From Mangrovicoccus ximenensis (GTDB lineage: Bacteria; Pseudomonadota; Alphaproteobacteria; Rhodobacterales; Rhodobacteraceae), in contig NZ_QBKZ01000001.1 in assembly GCF_003056725.1 (NCBI RefSeq), positions 152,121 through 186,473 on the forward strand: DNA of 34,353 nucleotides, in the 5' to 3' direction. The position numbers and the translations under genes were made by a program. Every line of letters begins with the position of its first letter. Position 1 is the stretch's first letter. Below, piece after piece: positions 24,234 to 32,680 of the stretch. The notes below the pieces were generated by a model. It saw only the letters and a list, made by a program, of their open reading frames with translations, searched no databases and had not been told where the DNA came from.

Positions 24234-25286
24234 TCATGCGGCCTGTCTTTCCCGTGCCTTCTGCCTCAGGCTGGCATGGACGAGGTTGTCCAGATCAAGC
24301 TCGCCGCGCATCCAGCGGTCGGTGAGGTTGCGGAGATAGCCGCCGGGATTGGCGATCCTTTCGTGCCGCTCGAGCACCGTGCCGAGCAGGATGGCTGCGG
24401 GCCCGGGTCCCATCTTGTCCGAGCTTCTCTGCCAGGCGCGCCGTATGCCGGGAAGCGCGAGGGCAGCATCGTCGAGCTGGCGCTGCAAAGGGGTCCTGGC
24501 AGAGGGGCTGAGCATTGCCGTTAGGCTGGGAAAGGCGCGGGCGATGTCGGTTTCGTCGACAGGGTCGGTTCGGGGTTCGGGCTTATCAAGGGTATTGGAA
24601 ATTTGGTGCTTTGAGTGCTGCTCATTCCGGTCGCCGCTGCCGCCCGGAATGGCCGTGTTCAGACAGGCGGCGATGTCGCTGCCGAGACGGATCAGCGCGT
24701 CTTCGGTCGGTTTCCGGCGCAGCCGCCGCTGGAACTCCGCGATCCGCTCCGGACAGGTGCCGGGCTGCTGTTTCAGCTTGGCCAGCAGGTCGGCGCAGTC
24801 CCGGCGCAGTTCTTCCGTGCGGGCGGCCTGGGCTTCGACCTCCGCGAGCAGGCCCATCAGCTGGCCATGGGTTTCGGCGAGCGGGGCGAGGTCGATGCCA
24901 TAGGCGCGTCCGGCGCGTGCGTAGCGCTTGCGGTTCGGCGACATCACGCGCCGCACCAGCCCGCGCTCTTCCGCCCTGCGGATGCAGCGGTTGACCGTGC
25001 TGTCGCCGGAGCGCCCCATGCGTGCCGCGATCGTGGCATTCGCGGCGAAGACGATGCACTCTCCCCTGCGGTCGAGGGCGAGCCGTTCGCCGGGGACGAA
25101 GCTCAGCAGGACGTCGAGAAAATGGATGTCGGTGCCGTTCAGGCCCAGCTCGGCCGCACAGGCCTTGAGCGGGTCCATCAGGTCGCGCCACTTGTGCAGG
25201 GCAAGCGCGGTCTGCGCTCCTGTCACCGGTGCCGCAGGCAAGCCGGTGCCGTCCCGCCGCGCGGCAGGGTCTGGAAAATGGGTCAT
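24234..25286 (-). CDS. repC: Plasmid replication initiator RepC
   Basis: 350 residues from ATG 25286 (a GTG at 25328 would add 14). N-terminal replication-protein-C domain: LGLNGTDIHFLDVLLSFVPG, then IVFAANATIAARMGRSGDST and RRVMSPNRKRYARAGRAYGI, the winged-helix origin-binding part of RepABC-plasmid RepC. Then a coiled-coil-like stretch (QLMGLLAEVEAQAARTEELR) and a C-terminal domain (GPAAILLGTVLERHERIANP). In classical repABC plasmids repC follows repA-repB on the same strand; here it is divergent from parA-parB across an A+T-rich iteron-like region. Complete. Confidence 0.85.
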   Translation of the reverse strand: MTHFPDPAARRDGTGLPAAPVTGAQTALALHKWRDLMDPLKACAAELGLNGTDIHFLDVLLSFVPGERLALDRRGECIVFAANATIAARMGRSGDSTVNRCIRRAEERGLVRRVMSPNRKRYARAGRAYGIDLAPLAETHGQLMGLLAEVEAQAARTEELRRDCADLLAKLKQQPGTCPERIAEFQRRLRRKPTEDALIRLGSDIAACLNTAIPGGSGDRNEQHSKHQISNTLDKPEPRTDPVDETDIARAFPSLTAMLSPSARTPLQRQLDDAALALPGIRRAWQRSSDKMGPGPAAILLGTVLERHERIANPGGYLRNLTDRWMRGELDLDNLVHASLRQKARERQAA

Positions 25287-25522
25287 GGCGATGTCACGGG
25301 ACCGGGAGATCAGGCAAAAAGCCGCCACGCGCCCGACAGGCGTTGTTGACTTTGGGATCTCCGGGGGCCATCTTGAGGGTGCAAAACATCAGATGGGGCG
25401 TCCGGAGAAATCTGGCGCCTCTTTCTTTTCCGGCCTGCTGTGCCTCCTTGCTGCTGCTCGTTGCCGTCAATGACCGAGTCGGTTGTCCCGATTCTTGCGT
25501 CATGCGGGAAGTTTAGGTGCCA

Positions 25523-25704
25523 ATCCCGGATTTTGTCAAACATCAGTGAATATCGGGACTGGATCTGTGTTTCGCGGGTCCCTTCCCCAAGCTCTGGTGG
25601 CTTTTCCCATGGAATTGCAATGGAATTGGCGAAAAGCAACAGCTCGGACCAAATCCCGGTATTCCGGAATTTCCGGGTTTTCTAATCCGGAGATCCCGAT
25701 ATTC
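25523..25704. promoter_or_regulatory. Iteron-like repeats between repC and parA (candidate origin/operator)
   Basis: The roughly 400-bp divergent intergenic region is richer in A+T than its surroundings. It holds TCCCGATATTC at 25694-25704 and its inverse at 25548-25558, a one-mismatch copy at 25654-25664 (TCCCGGTATTC), a partial copy at 25524 (TCCCGGATTTT), and a 13-bp palindrome CCGGAA-T-TTCCGG at 25664-25676. Such repeats next to initiator and parA genes usually bind the initiator or autoregulate parAB. Function inferred from position and repetition. Confidence 0.6.
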
Positions 25705-25735
25705 TCCCGGCAACGAAAATGGCGGGATCAGGGCA

Positions 25736-27049
25736 ATGGATGACCATACCACACTTCGCATGATGAACGAGGCGAGCCTCCTGCAGCAGCAGGCAGTGCG
25801 CGAGCAGACCTTCTCTCCGGACGATACCAAGCAGCTCCGGCGCTTCTCCACCTGGGAGGTGGCGAATTTCATTTTCGGCGTGAACCAGGACACGTTCCGC
25901 AAGCGGCTGATGGACCAGCCCGAGCTGCCCCAGGGCATGGTGGAAAAGTCGAACGGCCAGCGCTGGTTCACCATCGACGAGATCACCCGGCTGCGCCGCG
26001 GCCTGAAGTTCAAGAACAAGTCGCTGATGCCGCCGCGCCCGAAGGGCCGCGCGCTGCGGATCGGCGTGTCGAACTTCAAGGGCGGCGTCGGCAAGACCGT
26101 GGTGGCGCAGCACCTCGCCCATGCGGCGGCGCTCGACGGCTACCGCGTGCTGGTGATCGACTTCGACCCGCAGGCAACGCTGACCCATTCGATGGGCCTG
26201 ACCGCGGTCAGCGAGGACCAGACCGTCTGGGGCATCATGTGCCGCGACCTTTGCAAGGAAGCCGACCGGATCGTCGACACCTATGACGATCCCGACGACT
26301 GCCCCTACCCCGCCAGCTACGAGCTGCCCGACGACGTCCAGTCGATCGGCCGCCAGAAGTTCTCGGACTTCATCCTGCCGACCTGCTGGGGCCGTTCGAT
26401 CCACATCATCCCGAGCTGTGCCAACGCGGCCTTCGTGGAATTCGCCTCCGCGCAGTACCGCAACCTGCATCCCGGCTGGACCTTCTTCGGTTGCGTCTCG
26501 CGCTATCTCGACGAACTGCCCGAGGACGACTACGACCTGATCATCTTCGACTGCCCGCCGGCCATCGGCTACCAGTCGCTGAACGCGGCCTTCGCGGCGG
26601 ACGTTCTCTATATCCCGTCGGGCCCGGGCTACTGGGAATACGACTCGACCACCTCCTTCCTCGGCCAGCTCGCCACCGCGATGGAGGACATCTCGGCGGG
26701 CTATGCCGGCCATGCTGACGGCGCGCGGCTGAGCCTGCCGAAGGAGTTCCTGGCGATCCGGGTTCTGATGACCCGCTACGAGGCCTCGAACGAGCTGCAC
26801 GAGGCGATGAAGCGGGCCTTCCACAATGTCTTCGCCGGCCGGGTCTGCGAGCATGCGATCGAGATGACCCGCGCGGTCGAACAGTCCGGACGGTTCCAGA
26901 ACTCGATCTACGAACAGGACTACCGCGAGATGACCCGGGATACCTGGAAGCGCGCGCGCAAGAGCTTCGACGAGGCCTACGAGGAATTCCGCGAGACCAT
27001 TCTTTCGGTCTGGCCGCGCGACGGCGAGCTCAAGCGGAAGGCAGGCTGA
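25736..27049 (+). CDS. parA: Plasmid partition ATPase ParA (RepA type)
   Basis: 437 residues. An N-terminal helix-turn-helix region (about 40-100: FSTWEVANFIFGVNQDTFRK, ITRLRRG) is followed by the deviant Walker A loop NFKGGVGKTVVAQHL (about 118-132), VIDFDPQATLTHS, and Walker B LIIFDCPPAIGY. The length and HTH define a type Ia ParA, which positions plasmid copies on the nucleoid and represses its own promoter. parB starts one base after the stop. The ATG lies just downstream of the iteron-like region, whose repeats may be its operator. Confidence 0.93.
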   Translation: MDDHTTLRMMNEASLLQQQAVREQTFSPDDTKQLRRFSTWEVANFIFGVNQDTFRKRLMDQPELPQGMVEKSNGQRWFTIDEITRLRRGLKFKNKSLMPPRPKGRALRIGVSNFKGGVGKTVVAQHLAHAAALDGYRVLVIDFDPQATLTHSMGLTAVSEDQTVWGIMCRDLCKEADRIVDTYDDPDDCPYPASYELPDDVQSIGRQKFSDFILPTCWGRSIHIIPSCANAAFVEFASAQYRNLHPGWTFFGCVSRYLDELPEDDYDLIIFDCPPAIGYQSLNAAFAADVLYIPSGPGYWEYDSTTSFLGQLATAMEDISAGYAGHADGARLSLPKEFLAIRVLMTRYEASNELHEAMKRAFHNVFAGRVCEHAIEMTRAVEQSGRFQNSIYEQDYREMTRDTWKRARKSFDEAYEEFRETILSVWPRDGELKRKAG

Positions 27050-27050
27050 A

Positions 27051-28109
27051 ATGGTGAAATCCAAGTTCGACATCACCCCGGGCGCCGCCCGCCGACCCGT
27101 CGCGAAACCAGGTCCGGAGGCCAAGCCCGGCCCGATGAGCGCCGCGATCCGCGAGACCGCCCGGTCGCTCGACCGGTCCGAGGAGGACCTGAAGCAGCAG
27201 CGCCGCCGCAATGCCGAGGAGGCCCGGCAATGGCGTGACGCGATGGATGCGGGGCTGGTGCTGCTGCGGCTGCCGCTCGAGATGATCCGCGCCGACGATC
27301 TGGCGCGGGACCGGGCCGATCTGGCGGACGAGCTGAAAAGCCCCGAGATGGAGGAGCTGAAGCAGTCGATCCGCGCGCTTGGCCAGAAGGAGCCGGTGAC
27401 GGTCCAGCAGGACGGCAGTGGCTATTCGCTGACCTCGGGCTGGCGGCGGCTGCACGCGCTGAAGATGCTCTTCGAGGAGACCGGCGACGCGCGGTTCTCG
27501 CTGGTCACCGCCAAGATCGAGACCCAGGCGACAGGCCGCATGGACCGCTATGTCGACATGGTCACCGAGAACGTGGTGCGCAAGAACCTGTCGCTGTCGG
27601 AGCTGGCCGGGCTTGCCATGGCGGTGGCCAAGGATCCCGAAACCGGCATGGCCGATGCGCGCGCCGCGGTGAACCGGCTCTACCACGCGCAGAGCCCGGC
27701 GCAGCGCTCCTATGTCAACGCCTTCGTCCGTCTGCTCGAGGAATTCGGCGGCGTACTGATCGACCCGCGCGATATCTCGCGCGACCTCGGCGTGCAGGTG
27801 GTGCGGGCGCTGGAGGACGGCGATGTGGCGGCGCTGCGCGAGGGTCTCGCAGCGACCTCCGGAACGGAGGCGCAGCTGCGGCTGCTGCGCGATTTCGTCG
27901 AGCGCACCGACCGGGCGCCGGACCCGCGCGGCTCCGGCCGCGGCTCTGCGGTCAAGACCGAGTTCCGCATGGGCGCCGCCAAGGTGACCGCCCGCAAGGG
28001 CGAGGTCCGCATCAAGTCGCCGGTCGACTATTCCGAGCTTTCCCGGGATGTGCTCGAAGAGGCCTGCCGGGCCTTCGAAGAGGTGCTCCGCCGTAACGGG
28101 CGGGGCTGA
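27051..28109 (+). CDS. parB: Plasmid partition protein ParB (RepB type)
   Basis: 352 residues. N-terminal ParB/Srx (CTPase) domain: LPLEMIRADDLARDRADLAD, then EMEELKQSIRALGQKEPVTV and SGWRRLHALKML (the GxRR box). The central helix-turn-helix begins VTENVVRKNLSLSELAGLAM; the C-terminal part carries dimerisation helices (YSELSRDVLEEACRAFEEVL). It loads as a clamp at parS and stimulates ParA. Two near-identical palindromes directly after its stop are the likely parS sites. Spaced one base from parA, so one operon. Confidence 0.93.
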   Translation: MVKSKFDITPGAARRPVAKPGPEAKPGPMSAAIRETARSLDRSEEDLKQQRRRNAEEARQWRDAMDAGLVLLRLPLEMIRADDLARDRADLADELKSPEMEELKQSIRALGQKEPVTVQQDGSGYSLTSGWRRLHALKMLFEETGDARFSLVTAKIETQATGRMDRYVDMVTENVVRKNLSLSELAGLAMAVAKDPETGMADARAAVNRLYHAQSPAQRSYVNAFVRLLEEFGGVLIDPRDISRDLGVQVVRALEDGDVAALREGLAATSGTEAQLRLLRDFVERTDRAPDPRGSGRGSAVKTEFRMGAAKVTARKGEVRIKSPVDYSELSRDVLEEACRAFEEVLRRNGRG

Positions 28110-28127
28110 GTTTAACGGCCGTTAAAC
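28110..28127. promoter_or_regulatory. parS-like palindrome 1
   Basis: Perfect 18-bp palindrome GTTTAACGGCCGTTAAAC that begins at the base after the parB stop. RepABC-type parS sites follow GTT-n4-GC-n4-AAC; this one is one base longer on each arm. Position, perfection and duplication support a ParB-binding centromere. Confidence 0.8.
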
Positions 28128-28152
28128 CGACCGGGCGGGCCTGCCGCGGAAG

Positions 28153-28168
28153 TTTAACGGCCGTTAAA
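28153..28168. promoter_or_regulatory. parS-like palindrome 2
   Basis: TTTAACGGCCGTTAAA, identical to the 16-bp core of the first palindrome and 42 bp from it (four helical turns). The outer pair G/T is not self-complementary. Confidence 0.8.
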
Positions 28169-28169
28169 T

Positions 28170-29242
28170 CCGTCGGGCCCGCCGCTGCAGGCCGACCTCG
28201 AAGCCTTCCTTTTTCATCGTCCTTGCCGTTATGGACGGCGCTCCCGGAGCGGCGGCGCCGCCGGGCATGACCGGTCGTCATGTTGTGCCGCGGAGCCTCC
28301 GGCACCTGATGCCTTTTCCGGGACGGCGGCTTGCAGCGCAGGGGCAGGCGCGGCACCGTTTGGGCGTCGCTGGCGGAGATCGCTTCAGGAAAATGACAGG
28401 CGTTCGGGGCGGCGCCCTTGGGCCTCCGCTCTGCCGCCATGTCTCGGAGCTGCACCGTCCGCGACGAGCGGCCGTGTCCTCCGAAGGTGAGGGCCGCGCG
28501 GAGCCGTGATGCCGTTTCGTGCGAGACGGTGGCCGGAGACCTCATGAAGCGGCGCCTCAAGACCGGACCAAAAACCCGCCTGTGCGCCGATGCGGATGTC
28601 CGGCGCTTCCGGACCCCTTGCGGTGTATGGCTAGCGGAGGTCTTGACGCCCGTGCCCGTGCCCGTGCCCGTGCCCGTGCCCGTGCCCGTGCCATACGGCG
28701 AGGCGCCGGGAAGGGAAACGCGGCAACGGGATGAGGCGGATGCAGGACTGTGGAATGTCCTTGTTGCAGCGCGCCGGCGGGCAGGCGATAGTGTCGGTGT
28801 GATGCCAGGGCCACCGCGGCCGAACCTGTCACGGAGACTGCGCCTCGGCGCATGAGGGCAGGGCGGTCAGACGGAGATCCGCGGTATCGGCCGGGGCATG
28901 GCGGGCTGCGGGCACGCCGCGCAAAGTGCCGGGGCCGAAATGGCGCCGCCGGTCGGCTGACCGAAGACAGCGTTCCATTACCGGACATAAGTCGCGGAGG
29001 CAGAACTCGGCGCTTTTATCCGGAAAATGCGCAAAGAACCGCCGCTTTGTTTCCTTCGAACCTGCGGGAACCGCGGGCTGCAAAGCGGGGCGCAGCGCGG
29101 TCCATTGGCGCGGGGACGGCCGGGAGGCGGCCGTCCCGGCCGGAGGCATCCGACCGGCCGGGCGCCTGCGAAAGGGGCGCGGAGATTGCGGGACCGCCGC
29201 TTTCCCGGCAAGCTGGAGGCCCGAGGCAGACAGGCAGGATGC
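28170..29242. other. 1.1-kb stretch without recognisable gene
   Basis: No frame here looks conserved. It holds a hexanucleotide repeat (28651-28692) and a GGGACGGCCG/CGGCCGTCCC hairpin at 29113-29137 without T-run, about 110 bp before mscS. The open frames on both strands are low-complexity. It may be plasmid backbone with decayed genes. Confidence 0.5.
28651..28692 (+). repeat. Hexanucleotide tandem repeat (CGTGCC)x7
   Basis: Seven perfect copies of CGTGCC, 42 bp, in the gene-poor stretch after parB. Perfect short repeats change copy number easily, so this is a natural VNTR. In a plus-strand frame it would encode Pro-Val repeats, but that frame is otherwise unconvincing. Confidence 0.9.
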
Positions 29243-30565
29243 ATGGAACCAGATCTGTTCGAACAGACCGCGAGCTACGGGCTCGACCTCTACCACTTCC
29301 TCCGGATCCAGCTGGGCGCGCTGCTGCGGCCCTGGGTCGGCTACCAGCTGGCCATAGCGGTGTCGCTCTTCGCGGTGGCGCATGTCGCCGCGCGGATGGC
29401 CGGGCCGCGGGTCCATGGCTGGCTGCGCGCCCGCGAGGGCTGGCCGATGTGGCGGATGCGCACCGCGCTGGTGCTCCACCGGCGGCTGCGCGGGCTGATC
29501 TTCGTGCCGATGATCTGGGCGGCGATCTGGGTCCTGCGCGAGACCACCTGGCCGAGCCGCTCCTTCCTTCTGGCGATCATCGGCAACCTGGCGCTTGCCT
29601 GGCTGGTGGTCGCGCTGGCGGCGCGGCTGATCGCCAACAAGCCGCTGCGCGCGGCGGTGCAATACGGCGCCTGGATCTGGCTGACCCTGACGGTGCTGGG
29701 CCAGACCGAGGAATTCGTCGCGCTGATGTCGCGGATCACCGTCGACATGGGCAGCCTGACGATCTCGGCATGGATGGTGGTGCAGGCGGCGGTGGCGGTG
29801 ACCGTGCTTCTGGCGACCGCGCGCTTCCTGTCGCGCACCTCCGCGGCGCGGATCAACGCCAACGAGGAGATGAGCCCCTCGATGCGCGTCCTGTCGATCA
29901 AGGCGGTGCAGGTCGCGCTCTACGGCTCGGCCTTCCTCTTCGCGATGAAGGCGGTGGGGGTGGACCTGACCGGGCTTGCCGTGCTCTCGGGGGCGATCGG
30001 CGTCGGGCTCGGCTTCGGGCTGCAGAAGGTCGTGTCGAACCTGGTTTCGGGGATCATCATCCTGCTCGACAAGTCGATCAAGCCGGGCGACGTGATTTCC
30101 CTCGGCGAGACTTTCGGCTGGATCAACGCGCTCGGCGCCCGCTATGTCTCGGTGGTGACGCGGGACGGGCGCGAATACCTGATCCCGAACGAGGACATGA
30201 TCACCGGGCAGGTGGTGAACTGGTCCCATTCCAACGAATTCGTCCGGCTCGACATCTTCTTCGGCACGGCCTACGCCAACGACCCGCACGAGGTGCGCCG
30301 GATCGCGGTGGAGGCGGCGCTGTCGGTCAAGCGGGTTCTGGAGAGCAAGCCGCCCGTTTGCCACATCGTCGGATTCGGCGACAGCTCGGTCGACTACATC
30401 CTGCGCTTCTGGATCACCGACCCGACGGCGGGCCTGACCAATGTGCGCGGCGCCGTCTACCTGGCGCTGTGGGATGCGTTCAAGGACAATGGCGTGGCGA
30501 TTCCGTTCCCGCAGCGCGAAGTGCGGATGCTCGGCGGCGCAGAGTCTGAACCGGCGGCAAGCTGA
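29243..30565 (+). CDS. MscS-family mechanosensitive ion channel
   Basis: 440 residues from ATG 29243. About five to six membrane segments, then the pore helix VLSGAIGVGLGFGLQKVVSN, and the beta domain SLGETFGWINALGARYVSVV, IPNEDMITGQVVNWSH, the MscS signature. It opens under membrane tension to release osmolytes on down-shock, in the inner membrane. The longer N-terminal membrane region than E. coli MscS puts it among the larger MscS-like channels. The upstream in-frame extension to 29027 is unlikely coding. Followed by a strong terminator. Complete. Confidence 0.88.
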   Translation: MEPDLFEQTASYGLDLYHFLRIQLGALLRPWVGYQLAIAVSLFAVAHVAARMAGPRVHGWLRAREGWPMWRMRTALVLHRRLRGLIFVPMIWAAIWVLRETTWPSRSFLLAIIGNLALAWLVVALAARLIANKPLRAAVQYGAWIWLTLTVLGQTEEFVALMSRITVDMGSLTISAWMVVQAAVAVTVLLATARFLSRTSAARINANEEMSPSMRVLSIKAVQVALYGSAFLFAMKAVGVDLTGLAVLSGAIGVGLGFGLQKVVSNLVSGIIILLDKSIKPGDVISLGETFGWINALGARYVSVVTRDGREYLIPNEDMITGQVVNWSHSNEFVRLDIFFGTAYANDPHEVRRIAVEAALSVKRVLESKPPVCHIVGFGDSSVDYILRFWITDPTAGLTNVRGAVYLALWDAFKDNGVAIPFPQREVRMLGGAESEPAAS

Positions 30566-30578
30566 CGAAGGAAAGGAA

Positions 30579-30615
30579 GGCGGCGGTCCCGGGGAGGAGG
30601 AGGGGGACCGCCGCC
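30579..30615 (+). terminator. Terminator hairpin after mscS
   Basis: GGCGGCGGTCCC at 30579-30590 pairs perfectly with GGGACCGCCGCC at 30604-30615 (12-bp stem, 13-base purine loop), followed by GATTT. It lies 13 bases past the mscS stop. Confidence 0.75.
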
Positions 30616-31045
30616 GATTTCCCGGGCTCAGGGAGGAGGAGGAACCCGCGGAAAACTGGTAACTTGGTCACTCGTGACTGTGTTAACGCTAACTTAACGG
30701 CCGTGCCGCATCGCGGCAACCGCCATTCCGTCAGGTCCGCCATGCACTATGCGCAAGGCTCCGGGCCGGAGCTGCGGCGGAAACAGGGGGCGCCATCCGG
30801 AAGAGAGCCAGTCGGGGGGCAGGACGGAGCGAGGTTTCTGCAGAGGCCTGCATCCGGCGCCCGGCCGAACGGGAAGGTCTTTCGACCCGCCGCTGCCGAT
30901 GGCCCGCGCTGCATGAAGGCGTGCCGCGGTGCGGAGGGGGAGGACCCGTGCCGCCTCCGCACCGGCAGTTGGCTGTCCGGGCCAGAATGCGGGGCGGCGG
31001 CGGGCGGTCCCGGCCGCGCGGGCAGCCGGGACCAGGGACGTCATC
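30616..31045. other. Intergenic region with short palindromes
   Basis: No gene seen in 430 bp. Near its left end is a cluster of short symmetrical motifs: GTCAC-TC-GTGAC at 30667-30678, GTTA-n4-TAAC at 30682-30693, and TTAACGGCCGT at 30694-30704, which matches 11 bases of the parS-like sites. The rest is featureless GC-rich sequence between the ends of the mscS and atoE-like genes. Confidence 0.5.
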
Positions 31046-32350
31046 TCACGCGATCAAGGTGAAGACCGTGCCGATCGCGATGCCCGAGATGGCCAGCCAG
31101 ATCAGCAGGTAGCCCATGATGTCCCGCGCCGACAGGCCGGCGACGCCGAGCAGCGGCAGGGCCCAGAAGGGCTGGATCTGGTTCGTCCAGCCATCGCCCC
31201 AGGCAAAGGCCATGATCGTATGCGCCGGGTTCGCGCCGAGCGCGGCCGCCGCCTGCATCATCACCGGGCCCTGGATCGCCCATTGCCCGCCGCCCGACGG
31301 GATGAAGAAGTTCACCACGCCCGCGCAGAGGAAAGTCAGCACCGGGAAGGTCTGCGGCGTGGCGATCGAGATGATCGCGTCCGAGAACTGCGTCACCAGC
31401 CCCGAGCCGGTCATCATGCCGGCGATACCGGCATAGAGCGGGAACTGGATGATGATGCCCGCCGCCGCCTTCACCGCCTTCTCGGTCACCGCCACATAGG
31501 CGGCGGGGCTGCGGTGGAGGATCAGCCCGAGCGACAGGAAGATCAGGATCCAGCTGTTCAGCGTCACCGAGAAGGTGCCGGTGACGATCTGCATCGCGAC
31601 ATAGGCGCCGGCCAGCAGGCCGAGGATCAGGGTCGGCAGGCGGCTGTGCTCCAGACGGTCCGAGGGGGTCATCTCCGCGGGGGCGGGCCGGGGCGCGATC
31701 TCCTCCTCGTCATCGCCTTCGAACTGGACGATCTTCGCGGGCTGTTTCTGCAGCATGAAGAAGCCGACCAGCAGCGCCAGCAGCAGCAGCGTCAGCAGGA
31801 TGTTCCACCAAGCATAGAGCGTGTCCGTCACCGGCACGATGCCGATCGCCTGCTCCATGAAATGCCCGGGCGTGGCGATCACCAGCGGGATAGAGGAAGA
31901 CGGCCCGCGCACCAGCTCGCCGCCATAGGCGGCTGCCACGATCAGCGGGAAATGGATATGGACGCGGCGGCCCATCTCGCGGGCCAGGATGGCGCCCGCC
32001 ACCATGCCGAAGCCCCAGTTCGCGTAGTAGCAGACGAAGCTGGTGACGATGGTTATGGCCAGGGCCTGGCGGGCGGTGCCGGCCTTGCGGGTCAGCGCCG
32101 AGAGCATCGCCTGGACCGGCGGGGTCATGGCCAGGACGTAGCCTGTGACCAGCACCAGCACCATCTGCATGGCGAAGGTGAAGAGCTTGGCGAAGCCGTC
32201 GCCCCAGTATCCGGCCATGGCGGCGGGCGACTGCTGCGCCAGCCCCATGCCGAGGGCGAAGACGATGAAGGTCAGCATGAGCGCCAGAACGAAGGCGCTC
32301 GGCAGGTAGCGTTGTACGACGCGCACCGAAAAATTTGTAATGGCTTCCAC
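31046..32350 (-). CDS. Short-chain fatty acid transporter AtoE family
   Basis: 434 residues from GTG 32350, giving MEAITNFSVRVVQRYLPSAF, the family start. About ten to twelve hydrophobic segments; VCYYANWGFGMVAGAILARE, FFIPSGGGQWAIQGPVM and AFAWGDGWTNQIQPFWALPL are AtoE hallmarks. It imports short-chain fatty acids such as acetoacetate or butyrate across the inner membrane. An acidic linker (GDDEEEIAP) lies mid-protein. The divergently read GntR gene and the 2-hydroxyacid dehydrogenase gene nearby suggest a small catabolic locus for a short acid. Complete. Confidence 0.9.
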   Translation of the reverse strand: MEAITNFSVRVVQRYLPSAFVLALMLTFIVFALGMGLAQQSPAAMAGYWGDGFAKLFTFAMQMVLVLVTGYVLAMTPPVQAMLSALTRKAGTARQALAITIVTSFVCYYANWGFGMVAGAILAREMGRRVHIHFPLIVAAAYGGELVRGPSSSIPLVIATPGHFMEQAIGIVPVTDTLYAWWNILLTLLLLALLVGFFMLQKQPAKIVQFEGDDEEEIAPRPAPAEMTPSDRLEHSRLPTLILGLLAGAYVAMQIVTGTFSVTLNSWILIFLSLGLILHRSPAAYVAVTEKAVKAAAGIIIQFPLYAGIAGMMTGSGLVTQFSDAIISIATPQTFPVLTFLCAGVVNFFIPSGGGQWAIQGPVMMQAAAALGANPAHTIMAFAWGDGWTNQIQPFWALPLLGVAGLSARDIMGYLLIWLAISGIAIGTVFTLIA

Positions 32351-32680
32351 GGGGCAGGGGTCTCCTCTGCGGTTACGGGCCGGTCCGGCCGACGGTTTGC
32401 GCCGCCGCCGGGCCTGCTTGCCGGGCAATGCCCTGATATCGTTGCCGTCACAACGAGTTGGGGCCGAGGTTTGCATCCCAGGGTATGATGCGAGATCCGC
32501 GCGGCATGGGCGCCGAGGGGGGTGCGGCCCGTCGTGGCATGGGCCGCGTCAGGCTATCGGTGCGGGGGAGGGAGAGGCGCTTCCGGTGCCGCGCTTGCCG
32601 GATGGGCAGGCCGCCGGGCGAATCTACGGCGCCGCGGCAAGGCAGGCAGGGATGCCGGGCCGCGGCAGGCTAGCCGGGGG
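32351..32680. other. Intergenic region, atoE-like upstream
   Basis: 330 bp between the GTG start of the transporter and the stop of the GntR gene. No gene recognised. The minus-strand motif TTGTGA near 32450 could be a weak -35 for the transporter. No GTATAC site occurs here, so direct control of the transporter by the GntR protein is not evident. Confidence 0.45.

Noticed and set aside
28418..28855. Frame encoding a Pro-Val repeat protein across the CGTGCC array
   Set aside because: No ribosome site, unstructured composition on both sides, and the opposite strand is equally open (Ala-Arg repeats).
28829..30364. 511-codon minus-strand frame
   Set aside because: Antisense to mscS; composition rich in H, R, D, Q as expected from reverse reading.
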